Assembly: GCA_013399015.1 (NCBI GenBank) | Contig: VWZX01006706.1 | Location: forward strand, 1,786-65,785 | Direction of reading: 5' to 3' | DNA length: 64,000 nucleotides | From: Galbula dea | Taxonomy: Eukaryota; Chordata; Aves; Piciformes; Galbulidae | Notes under the pieces: generated by a model | Told to the model about the DNA's origin: nothing | The model's database searches: none | What the model saw: the letters and a program-made list of their open reading frames with translations, nothing else | Position numbers and translations under genes: made by a program | Shown: one piece after another, positions 1 through 10,296 of the stretch | Layout of the letters: every line of letters begins with the position of its first letter | Numbering within the stretch: position 1 is the stretch's first letter

Positions 1-252
1 GGCTGTCAATCAGCACCCCCAGGCCCTTCTCTGCTGGGGACCTCTCCAGCCACTCCTTCCCGAGCCGGTAGCGCTGCTGAGGGTTGTTACGACCAAAATG
101 CAGGACTCTACATTTACCCTTATTAAAACTCATACAATTGGCCTCTGCCCATCTATCCAGCCTATCTAGGTCCCTCTGCAGAGCCTGCCTACCCTCAAGC
201 AGATCGACACTCCCACCCAGCTTAGTGTCATCTGCAAACTTTCTAAGGGTGC
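1..252 (-). mobile_element. CR1 LINE fragment, reverse-transcriptase region (inverted part)
   Basis: Read on the minus strand this is an uninterrupted CR1 ORF2 frame of about 84 codons. It contains the reverse-transcriptase active-site block FADDTKLGG near 235-210, followed by a C-terminal RT stretch ending at the window edge with GVLID. The 5' end of the fragment abuts a plus-strand CR1 tail at 257 through about 4 bases (TATA). The element continues off the left edge. CR1 ORF2 encodes an endonuclease and reverse transcriptase that copy the element by target-primed reverse transcription; this piece is only a remnant. The lack of stops suggests a fairly young copy. Identification rests on the motif and typical CR1 wording and is firm. 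Confidence 0.93.
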
Positions 253-256
253 ACTC

Positions 257-345
257 TATATAATCCTGCTGTGGCAGGGGGGTTGGACTAGGTGATGTTT
301 TGTGGTCCCTTCCAACTCCTAACATTCTGTGACTCTGTGAAGCCA
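257..345 (+). mobile_element. CR1 LINE 3' tail
   Basis: This is a plus-strand CR1 3' untranslated end. It has the characteristic tract around TGTGGCAGGGGGGTTGGACT, then CCCTTCCAACTCC, ending in the octamer-type tail ATTCTGTGACTCTGTGA. It is 5'-truncated at about 257, where it meets the opposite-strand CR1 RT fragment head to head. Together the two pieces have the layout expected of one CR1 insertion with a 5' inversion. Confidence 0.93.
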
Positions 346-2324
346 GTAAGCCATTTAGTACTTCAATAAATAAACATCTCAGCACTCCTGCTGAAATGGG
401 TTTTTTTCCTATATTTCTTTTTTTCCCTCCTTCTCCTTCTCTGAGGGTTTTATTTTCCTGAATGACATTTATTATTCACAGTAATAATTAGTGACAAATT
501 TTGTAGTTTAACATGTCATCTGTCTGCTAGCTCAGCTGGGCACTGCCAAGACAACAACATGGGCACATAGTTTGGCTTCCATTTTTAATGACAAATTGTA
601 TGTTGCTGAAAGAAAGCAGACTGAGAAACAGCAGGAATCCCTGTGGTTCAAGTCAAGTGAAAATAGTTACTCTAGAAAATTGCTTCCTTGGCCTGTTCGA
701 GACCAAATGAGCCAGTTTAGTGATGGTCCAAGACTTATGCGGTTGGTGCTGGACTGTTTCATTCCAGTATGAACAGGGCGGGCTGCACTGTGGTGAGCAA
801 CAGACCAGCTGGTTTATCTGAGACAGCAACACCCTCCAGCAGGTAGACAGAGCCAAACTGGGTGCAGTAACACATCCTTTTGCTGCCTATGTGCAACCTT
901 CCTTGGCTCCAAAAAGAACTGAAAGTGTTCCCACAAACGACCTGTTTCAGTGGAAGAGGATAATAAATCTTGAACTGTTTCAGCTGATGTGCAAGTGAAC
1001 ATTTGATGGTGCCTTAACTTTTCATAGCAGATATATGACTACCATGTGAGAAGTGAAGAAGGTTTGATTTAGTATGATTCAATCACTGCAGGAGATTTCC
1101 TGGTGAATATCTGTAAGTGCTTTATCTGCCCTTTCCTTTCAGGAGACAAATCTTTGTCCTAAAGATCTTCCCAGATTCAGCTCCTTTTACACTGCAACCT
1201 GCTCCTTTAATGCACTAGTTTCTTTTGCAAAAGGATGGAGACTGTCAGGTCTACAGATGGATAGAGCCTACCCTGGTGTTAATGGCTGAATGGTACAGGG
1301 CTTGGAGGGCTTGTTTCCTGCCAGCTTAACAACACAGCAATGGAGTCTATATGCTGAAAACACAGAGCACTCTGTTGCTAAAACAAGTAGTAAAATTAAG
1401 ATCCCAAGTCTATGATTTCTGGGTATTTTTTGCATTTTTAAGGATTATCTAAGGGAGTTGTGGGCCCCTGTAGAAAGTTCAAATACTTCAGTAGCTGAAT
1501 TGTGCCTTAAAGTTTCCTTCCCATGTCCAAGTCCTATAGAAGTAGAACAGAAACCCAAAGGGGTTGACAATCTGAGATGGATGAAGCAAACACCCATGAG
1601 ATGAGTATACTGCCCCAGTTCACTGCCAACCAACACAAAGGTGTTTCACCCACAGTCACAGTACTAGCCATGAAGAACTGTGATTCAGGAACAAACTGCT
1701 GAAGTCTCCCTTCATTTGTTACAAGCAATGAGTGGGTTTGCACAGCAGTTTTCCAGATACCTCATCAGTGCCTCCATTTTTCATCCATATTCTGCACTTT
1801 CACTGCCAACTACATCACCAGGAACTGGACATCTGCCTCTTACACTTAAATTTCACCCTTCCAGCCTTGACAACATCTATTCCTCTCTCCCCCAGTTGAC
1901 ACTGGTGAGCTGAAAGCCCAAATTCTTTCTTACTATATGCAACTTGATTTCTCTCCCAAGTCTGCATGGGTACATCTCTTAAGGAAACAGACTGTTAGCT
2001 CAGCTTCATTCCCGTTGTATTGTCTGGTCCTCTTTATTGTTAAGCTCCTGTCATCCATCAAAACCTATTCACAGCTGAAATAAACATCAAATAAAAGGAA
2101 ACAAATAAGTCAGCACAGTGCTACACAGAAGTGGAGCTAGCATGCACAGAGATGGATGAAAAGCCACTGAGCCTCAATACTGCTGATGGAGCTACCCTGC
2201 AGCTGTTCTGGTTGAGCTACTTCATCACTACTGTATGATGGATGTAAAACTTCAGCTTGCTAATGACAGCATGAATTGGTACTATGTGCACCCTTTATAA
2301 TATGTCCATGGATGAGCATGCTTT
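346..2324. other. Unique AT-rich sequence, no gene recognised
   Basis: About 2 kb with a pyrimidine-rich patch near 399-440 and only short open frames on both strands. No protein, RNA gene or repeat family was recognised. Confidence 0.6.
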
Positions 2325-2745
2325 TAATCCAGGGGGTCCCATATTGGGAACAGTACTTTTTAATATACTCATCAACAAACTGGATAAGGGAACGAAGTTC
2401 ACTGTCAGCAAATTTGCTGATGACACTAAACTGGGTGGAGTGGCTGACACACCAGAAGGTTGTGCTGCCATTCAGCAAGGACAAGGGACAATGGCTGCAA
2501 GTTGAAGCGTAAGAGGTTCTTTGTAAATACAAGAAAAGAAATTTTCCTAGTTGAGGTGCCAGAGCACTGGCATAGACTGCCCAGAGAGGTTGTGGAGTCT
2601 CCTTCTATGGAGAGATTCAAAACCCGTCTGGATGCGTTCCTGTGTGACCTGGTCTAGGGAATCCTGCTGTGGCAGGGGGGTTGGACTAGATGATCTTTCG
2701 AGGTCCCTTCCAACTCCTCACATTCTGTGATTCTGTGATAGTGTG
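2325..2745 (+). mobile_element. CR1 LINE copy with internal deletion
   Basis: Two CR1 segments are joined in the same orientation. The first (about 2325-2510) encodes RT motifs in one frame: PILGTVLFNILIN, then SKFADDTKLGGVADTPEGCA. The second (about 2515-2745) encodes the ORF2 C-terminus (LPREVVESPSMERF, stop at 2655-2657) and the 3' UTR with the octamer tail ending near 2740. The RT fingers-to-C-terminus part in between is missing, so the copy is 5'-truncated and internally deleted and cannot be active. The 3' half closely resembles the copy at 7197-7428, implying the same subfamily. Confidence 0.93.
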
Positions 2746-4563
2746 AAAGTGTCATCTCAGCATTCATCTGGGAAGGAACAGGTTGTGTCAAATGCTAGTA
2801 ACACTAGTGTACAGTAAAGGAGCTGGCCAGATTCACAGCATGTGAAATGTCATTCAGAACTGTGTCTCCTGCTGGTGAAGGGCCATGGTCACAATTCCAA
2901 ATATGCTGCAGAAAGATATGAATGGAGGCCTGAGTAGAAAAAGATGCTTAAGTGAAAAGGTAAAAAAAGGCAGGCAGCTCTATTTTACACCTGTATTTGA
3001 ATAGCAGGGGAGCACATAGGTATCCATAGACAATCAGAGGCCCTTTATGCTAAAATGCTCTACAGACATATAATAAGGGGGGTACTTTTGACCTGAGGTT
3101 ATCATGAATAAAGCTATCACAGTGTGCTGGGAAAAAAGCAAGAAGAAACAAGAAGCAGAAAAAAAAGAAATCAGGACAGAATACTTTAGATGCCTTTTCT
3201 GCAGCACCACTTCCATAGCAGTAATGCTCAGGGAGAACCCTGGCAGAGAAGAATGCAAAAGAGGGATCAAACCTGTGGTAAAATCAGAAGATTAAATTTC
3301 TAGCTTTGTGGACTTCTCCAGAGTACTGAGAGCAAAAGAAGGGAAAAAAAGTCCCAATTTTGGTTTTATACACTTCACTGGTTTTAATGCAGTTTTTAAA
3401 CCTTGCTGGGGACTACCTATTGGCTCTGTGGGCTACATAGACACCATAGCTCAGCATGTGGGAAGAGGAGAGATAACCTACAAAGAACCTGTGCTGAAAA
3501 ATGTTAAAAGCACCTACAGGATTTTGTCAGATGAGTTGCACAGATACTTTTTAGTGTTTTTCCCCCAAAGTAAAAGTTGTTTATCTGAAGCTGACAAAAA
3601 GCAGGAAGATCCATCAGGCAGTACTGTTAGAAAGAAAGATATAGGTGTGTAGTCAGTGTCTCCAACATAAACTGAAACACTGATTGCATGTGCTACTCTC
3701 TGCTGGAGCAGCAGATAAACAAAGGACATCTCTGATGCACAGAACTTTTTGCATAAGTAATCATAAGGCAAGTGTGGAGTATAGACAAACAGTAGAGGTT
3801 AGAAGAGATGTACTCAAGATCGTAGAGTGAAGTAGCAACAGAGGTCATGAATAACTTTTCTTGTATTGACCAAGGACTGCAGAGACATTTCAAGCTGCAT
3901 TATTACCTGATCTGTACTTCAAATCTAGCATAGTGCTGTTGTAGCTTGAGAAAGATTATCCATTGTATTCTGTGTGAAAATGTACATTCAACAGTGCAAC
4001 TGGAGATGATACATAAATCCTCATACATCCCTATCTTCTATTGAGAAGATTGTGTAACCCTAAAATTTTATTTCATAGTTTAGAAAATATTCACCAATTT
4101 AATCTAATCCTACTCTATCATTATTTATTGTAATTATTCCCATTGCTGTTGAAATTCTAAAAGTAATAAAACAGCTATCTGTGGATAGGTATGCTTAAGC
4201 AAGATTGTCCCTGAAGATTAAATCCGTGGATGTGTACTTGCTGTCTGCAAGTTTTAAGCTTGATGTAGAAGTAAAAGTGCAGAGGTTCTCCTTCCAGACA
4301 GGACTGACAGGCTACCCACACTATGCCCTTTAAGCTATGCGTGTAACCTGACCTCACCCAATAAGCAGTGATGACTGCTGCCTGCCTGACAAAGTGTTCA
4401 CTAGTGAGATGCTTTTAGGTAGAGTCCGAAATGCTTTTAGTTATCCTTCTCTTGGGATACACAGAAGTGCCAAAAAAACCTCTGGCTTCTCCCCAAGATG
4501 GGACCAGCTCATCTCAGGAATGGTATGAGCACAGGGACCCGTTCAGCACAGCAACACAGGCAA
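2746..4563. other. Unique sequence, no gene recognised
   Basis: It holds an A/purine-rich patch near 3129-3172 and a 114-codon plus-strand frame at 3308-3652 that begins with GTG and matches no family I know. The frame overlaps a minus-strand frame and has no visible domain, so I treat it as chance. Nothing else is supported. Confidence 0.55.
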
Positions 4564-5277
4564 TTACAGGCAATGAGGGACCAGCCCATGAGGGACCACA
4601 CCAGCCCCAGCCTCAGAACTGGACACCACCCTAGGGAAAAGGATGGTTGCTGTGGAGGCTAAAATTGAACATGTCATTCCTGAACCATGGTGTGCTGTGT
4701 CCACATGATAAGCACCCATTATGTTTTCTCCCAGTGGTTGTTTTTTCTCCACAGCATGCAGAGCTGTCTCCAGTTGGCAAAGATATTTTTCAGTCAGTGT
4801 TGTTGAACCCTTTCTGCTTTCTTTAACAATGTTTGTGAGATACCAGACTAGCAATAGAGCGTGGCTGGTCGAAATGGACCTAAGCAAAGCAGGCAACCTC
4901 TCAGCCTTGTGTATTCTCCCATGGGCAATAAACTGTCTTTGGTTTTGTAGGTGCAAGAGGATTGGATATGCTGCCGAGGGATCCACCAAGACCAGGCTTC
5001 TTTGAAAGTCCTGAAGCTGAGGAGGGTGCAGGGGTAAGTCTCCAACCACCATGTCTTTGTGGGAAGCATAGGGATCCATGCTGCACTCAAACATAATGCT
5101 TGATGGCACCCTGCATGTGGCAGAATAGGCCACAACTTCAGCTGCAAGGAGGTTGCCATGCTGGGAGTAGTTTGCACAGCAGAGTCTGTTGGTGTAAACT
5201 GTGTTTGCACGACTACTGCAAGGTCTCCTAAATATCTGAAAGTCTGGTGCAATGGTTGGGACTAGGAGAATCTTCAA
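4564..5277 (-). other. Unidentified long open frame (minus strand)
   Basis: This frame stays open for 237 codons, which is long for this AT-rich window. However, the left-most codon is TTG and the first ATG comes only at codon 62 (5092-5094), giving 176 residues. I see no known domain, signal peptide or membrane segment. There is a mildly helical, charged stretch around codons 145-185 (NIVKESRKG, then TLTEKYLCQLE). It could be an old coding relic, an exon read past its borders, or chance in a locally GC-richer stretch. An exon-like plus-strand segment at 4951-5033 overlaps it, and at most one of the two is likely to be real. No function is assigned. Confidence 0.22.
4951..5033 (+). other. Exon-like segment with good splice signals
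   Basis: A pyrimidine-rich stretch ending TTTTGTAG (to 4950) precedes 83 bases and then GGG|GTAAGT at 5031-5039, a near-consensus donor. One frame is open throughout (2 bases then 27 codons, including MLPRDPPRPGFFESPE), with a protein-like composition. A second frame is also open. I do not recognise the peptide and no partner exon was identified, so this is a candidate only; pseudo-exons of this quality occur by chance in tens of kilobases. Confidence 0.22.
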
Positions 5278-7196
5278 TAAAAGTGTCTCTCTTGGGAGGT
5301 CTTATTAAATAATCCTGGTAGTTCACTGGAAGATGGTGTCAAACCAATCCTCAGTCCATCCTCACCATCAGCCAACCCCACACATAGCTTTCCTTGCATT
5401 GTCTCTTCTTTTCAGGCCCCTCTGTGTTTACTTCAGACTTCTGCTATAAAGAAGAGGACTTTTTTCTCTTAAATTACAGTTAGTTAAATATAGCCTAATA
5501 ACTAACTCTTTCATTTAGAAAAGCATTTAAAGTCAAAAATACAACAAGTTCCTTTCTTATTCCAATCTATGAGTAAAAACTCTTGTGAGAACTCAAGATC
5601 AGCTAACTTTAAGATCTTAAAGGCTATGTTGAATAATCAGCTAAAGTCAGCACCTGCAAAACCTTTTTTTTTAAATTACGAAAATGCAAATGTAAAACAT
5701 GTTGTGAAAACCTTTTCTTAGATTTTTCTTGTCATATTTACTAGTTTCATTTACCATGTTAAAAAATAGTAACAATTTTCTCAGAATTCAGGTTTCCCAC
5801 AGTTTTTATTTAAGTGCTAATAAAACTCAACAGTGGCTGGACCAATCTGATGTTTCAAAAGCAAAACAAAACAAAAAAATTGGCCACTGATTAACAACAA
5901 ATATGACTGATTAAATGTGGTTACACATTTAGAATGGACAAGATAGCACAGAATTTCATACTCTTTGTTATCAAAAACAACGACGACATTTAAGGTTAAA
6001 TCTATACAAAGCAACAAATCAACATCTCTTTAGGAGTATCAGTCAGCGAGAATCCACTTTTCTTTAGGCAAATAACTTACAATACAGACAATAAAAATAA
6101 GGTTCAAACTGATAATGCAAAGCTGTCAAAACAAAACTTTCATGTTATGGTTAAATCAGATACTTAAATCATTTTGATTGCAGCCTGGGCATAGACTTGC
6201 ACAGGCATTGCCAAGTATTTTGCCCTGGTTGTTATCAGTGCTCTACTCAGTGCAACCTGGTTTTGTGGCAGCTCTCTAGCATAAGCAGGACCTGTAAGAT
6301 TGCTAAGAAAGCTCTGAGCTAGAGTTTAATCAGTCTCTAACTTTCTCTGCCCTAAGTTCAGGTCATACTTAAGGAATAGGGAGAAAAAAGGTTCAATGCC
6401 TGTGGAATGCAGTTTGCCCTAATAATACTGCACTTCCAGTGCTTGGGAGTGTAACATCATGCAGAACAAGATCTGACTTAGCATTGTTTTGTCCTTGGTT
6501 TTAAAAAAGGAGGTCTCTTTTTTTTTTTTTTTTTAATAGTGGCCTCCTGCTGAAGGAGGAGGTTTAATGACAGAACTCTGTAAGAGGGAGGCTGACTCAG
6601 TGCTGCCACTGACACAGAGGTGAGCAGAATCAGCAAATTGCTAGCACAGGAAAGTCAATAAAGTCCATGAGAGTATTCTTACCAGCAGGGAAGAAAACTT
6701 TTTTAATAACTTGCTAACAGTATGTAGAAGGGAGAAGCTGTATGGAGCAGCTGGATTTAAACTTCTGAATTTGCATTTGCTGAGAGAGACAAACCCAAAG
6801 CCATTGTCCTTTCTATCACTAAACAGTCAAATGGGCAATGTTATTTTCATATAAGAAAACCATCAGTTTTAGATTAACTCTGAAAAGAGTCTATAACCTA
6901 TTTGTTTATGATACCAACACAAAGTGTATTCTGAACTACTAGAAATCAGGAAATAGAAATCCACATATCTCTGTTATTTTGTAAAACCAACTGACTCCAA
7001 GTGGAGACCTGGGCAATCAAAATCCCTTCAACTTTAGCAAACTATTAACATGAAGCAACAAGCTAGCTCTAAGTCTAGACTGTGCTCATGACTGTGTGGT
7101 TCAAGTCAATGATAACTGCATATGTTTTAATAAAGCATAGAAAGCTCTTATATCTAATAGGTAATGACATTCATAACCAGTGAAGACATAATAGGA
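5278..7196. other. Unique AT-rich sequence, no gene recognised
   Basis: Strongly AT-rich between about 5450 and 6180, with a T17 run at 6518-6534. Only short frames are present. No repeat family or RNA gene was recognised. Confidence 0.6.
6518..6534. repeat. Poly-T run (17 bases)
   Basis: Seventeen consecutive T. No element body was recognised on either side, so it is scored as a simple homopolymer. Confidence 0.95.
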
Positions 7197-7428
7197 GATT
7201 CTGTGTGAATACACGTAGAAATGTTTTCCCAGTTCAGGTGCCAGAGCACTAGCACAGACTGCCCAGAGAGGTTGTGGAGTCTCCTTCTATGGAGATATTC
7301 AAAACCCCTCTGGACGCGCTTCTGTGTGACCTGCTCTAGGGAATCCTGTTGTGGCAGGGGGGTTGGACTAGATGATCTTTCGAGGTCCCTTCCAACTCCT
7401 CATATTCTGTGTTTCTGTGATAATGTGG
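7197..7428 (+). mobile_element. CR1 LINE 3' end
   Basis: 5'-truncated CR1 carrying the ORF2 C-terminus (frame coding LPREVVESPS then MEIFK) and the 3' UTR, including GGGGGGTTGGACTAGATGAT and the tail ATTCTGTGTTTCTGTGA. It matches the 3' half of the 2325-2745 copy almost base for base, so both belong to one subfamily. Confidence 0.94.
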
Positions 7429-10248
7429 ATCAGTAAACAAATGTTACACTTGATTCTAATCGTGAAGCAAAATAATACTTTCCCTTACAAGAAGGGAAAA
7501 ATATGGTCCTCCCAAAGAGCAACTCCATGTAATGTGCTCAGGACTAGCCAAGCTAGAGCTATTGTTGAACAAGCCAAACTTTATGAATGATCTTGGTGTT
7601 TTTTATTTTTCTTCCTTCTTTTCTAAATAGCAAAATGATGCCTCTTCATTGTTGCATTTAAAACACATCCTGTTATGCCTGCAGCTCTTTTTTGGAGTCC
7701 AGGTTCAGAATACTATGTACTCTATTACTGAACTTCTCTTGCAGTTTTTGCTCAAAAAGGAGAATATTTATGTGTGTGGGAGTAGCATAATCTGCAGCTG
7801 TTTATTTTCCACATCCTTACTGCTGACTGGTAACAAGGAAGAAGACATACATATACTACATTTGGCTTCTCTGCAACACTGCCATAAAGGAGGTCGGGAG
7901 ATCACCATTGTTGGTGAACAAATCCTAAAGAATCAGCAGTAGGCTGAAAGAATTCATGATACTGATATTTTTCTGGAGTATTTTATCAGAAATACAGAAG
8001 TTCCGTTTGCTCTTTCGTTGGTTTTATGATAGCTTGTATTAACAAAGAACCTGAGTGAGTCCAGGAAACTCTGGAAAGATGAATTAATTTCACTAGGCAG
8101 CTGCTTAAAAACAAACAAAAAAAATCCAAACAGATCCAGGATGCAATCCCTTCCCTTCATCCCCACTCTCACCCCACTGCCATAAATGCAATAAGGCTGA
8201 AAACTTTAGAGAAAATTACAGAAGCTTTGATATTTTCATCACTCTGGAGCAGTTTAAAAGAGAGATGCTCTTTCTGCACAGTGTATGTATCTGAAGTGTG
8301 TGAGGCCAGGCAGCAAAAATACTTGGTCATCATTCAAATGTAAGTTTGAATGTCCTCACATCTTCCCCTCCCTGACCTTCCAGCAGTTTAGGATAGATCT
8401 TGCTGCCACACCAGCCATTGAGTGGTGCTGCTGAAACTAAGAAGCATTTATACAGTAAAAATCCAAAGCAAGGTACAAACCAGCTTCAAGGAGTAAAAAT
8501 GTTTTATCTTCTGCAGCTGACACTTTCCCCAGTTAGCCACTGCCAGCTTCATCGCTACTTTTCCCAGGTTGTGCTCTTCATCCCTGGTCCTGGCTACAGC
8601 TCATGTTGTGCTGAAGTAAGGGAGCTGGGCTGGGTAATGGAGAGGAGGATCCATCTCAGTTATTGAACTGCATGTCACAGCATACAGCTAAGAGTTCATT
8701 TCCAGTTATGGTTTCTGCTAATTGCTCTCAAGTATGTCTTCATATCATGACTAAGGCAGGCAACATTGGTCAAGGAAGGTAGGGGATCATCAGTCATTCA
8801 AAGTCATCAGAGCCATTATGCTTGACCTCTGGCATTGCCATTTTATTTCTGTGGCTCTGCATGGGAGCTCTCAAAGCAAAGTAACAAGACTGTCAAGCTG
8901 TGTTGCCTAAAACATGCCCACCTGCCTTCATATCCAAAGATCAATAAGATTGCCTGCTCCAACAGTATGTGAGTTAGGTATTACAGTGCACCTCAGATTC
9001 ATAGTGTAGAGCTGGATATCCACAGAGAAAACTGTATATTTTTATTTAGGAGGCCTATAACAGCTTCTCTCATCAGTTCCTTAGTTTCATTTTGCATGAT
9101 TTCACTTCAGATGATTGGAAAATGCAGTGAAACTAAGACCTCAGCTTACTGCAGGGACTGCTAGTCCTTCAGACTGGCCACAGGTGTAGTCTAATTCAAG
9201 AAACTGTAATAAACAAAAACTGTGATAAACTGTGATGCTGTTGTTTGATGGGGAAAAAAACACACCACATTTTTTGTTATGAGACAGAGAATTTCTTCTC
9301 TGAATATTATCCACTTGTCTCTGATTTTCTCAGGACCTTCAAGTGGGCTTGGTTTACTCAGTCATTTCTAGTGTTGCCATCCATCCTGCAGCAGATGACA
9401 TATCTCAGGTGGAGGCATTTAACATCATTGCAGTAGTACTGGAAGGAACAAGCATCCAGCCTTGAATATTGGGAGGGCTTGGCAAAAAGACTGGAGAAGG
9501 AAGCTAAATTACTGAAGATTTGTACTTCCATGTGCAGAACTCAGAAGATTGAAAGGTATCAAGAATTTACAGGACTGCTCATTAAGGCTGTAGCAACAGA
9601 AAGGTGGAAACATTACGAGCATAGCAAGAGGGTCTTGCTGTTCTTCTTCTAGGTGGTAGGGATTTCAGCCCCTGGAGGCTGATAGGGTTCCCAACGTAGA
9701 GCAAAACCAAAGACAGAAGGATTTCTCTTCTTTGTAATCCTCAGTTCACCCCTGCGGCAACCCTCCAGGAAAAGATGGCATGAATGTGCCACTCTGCATT
9801 TACTTAATGTCTGGAACTCTAGTAAGCACTGTGTTGGCTCTGTATGGTAACCAAATGTACAGGATTTGAGAATACTGACTTGTTTCAGAGGCTGCTACTT
9901 GTGGGCTGAAAAAGTTAGGAACATTTAAATAGGCATTTAAAATTTAAATGGCGTTATTTTTTATAGTTACAGAAGCTACTTTGTGCAATACTATTTGTCA
10001 GCTTTTGATCCCCTTCTTTATTTCTTTGTATAAAAAGTTTCAAGTGACATCCTTTTCTGTCCATCGCTCTTTCTTGCACCAGGCAAGAACTTCTTTCTCA
10101 TGAAAGAACACCACGTCCTCAGCTCTTTCAAAATCCACCTGTCTTTCCACATTTTCATCACGAGGGTCTTTTTTGATACAACTGCAACCTCTTCTATTCC
10201 AGGCTTCTTTCCCAGTTTCTACTTTCTGCATAAATCCAAGCAGGTACT
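7429..10248. other. Unique sequence, no gene recognised
   Basis: About 2.8 kb with frames no longer than 97 codons on either strand. An A-rich patch with a CAAA flavour lies near 8107-8135. No coding exon, RNA gene or repeat family was recognised. Confidence 0.6.
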
Positions 10249-10296
10249 AAAAAAAAACCAAACCAAAACATAAACCCCAAACCAACAAACCAACCC
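10249..10296. repeat. Degenerate (AAACC)n simple repeat
   Basis: A short A/C-only stretch of mixed AAACC and CAAA words. Similar blocks recur at 14356-14435, 23076-23136 and 61155-61254, and in the opposite sense at 23275-23338. Confidence 0.85.

Noticed and set aside
3308..3652. 114-codon plus-strand frame
   Set aside because: Starts at GTG, no domain, overlapping frame on the other strand, no splice or promoter context.
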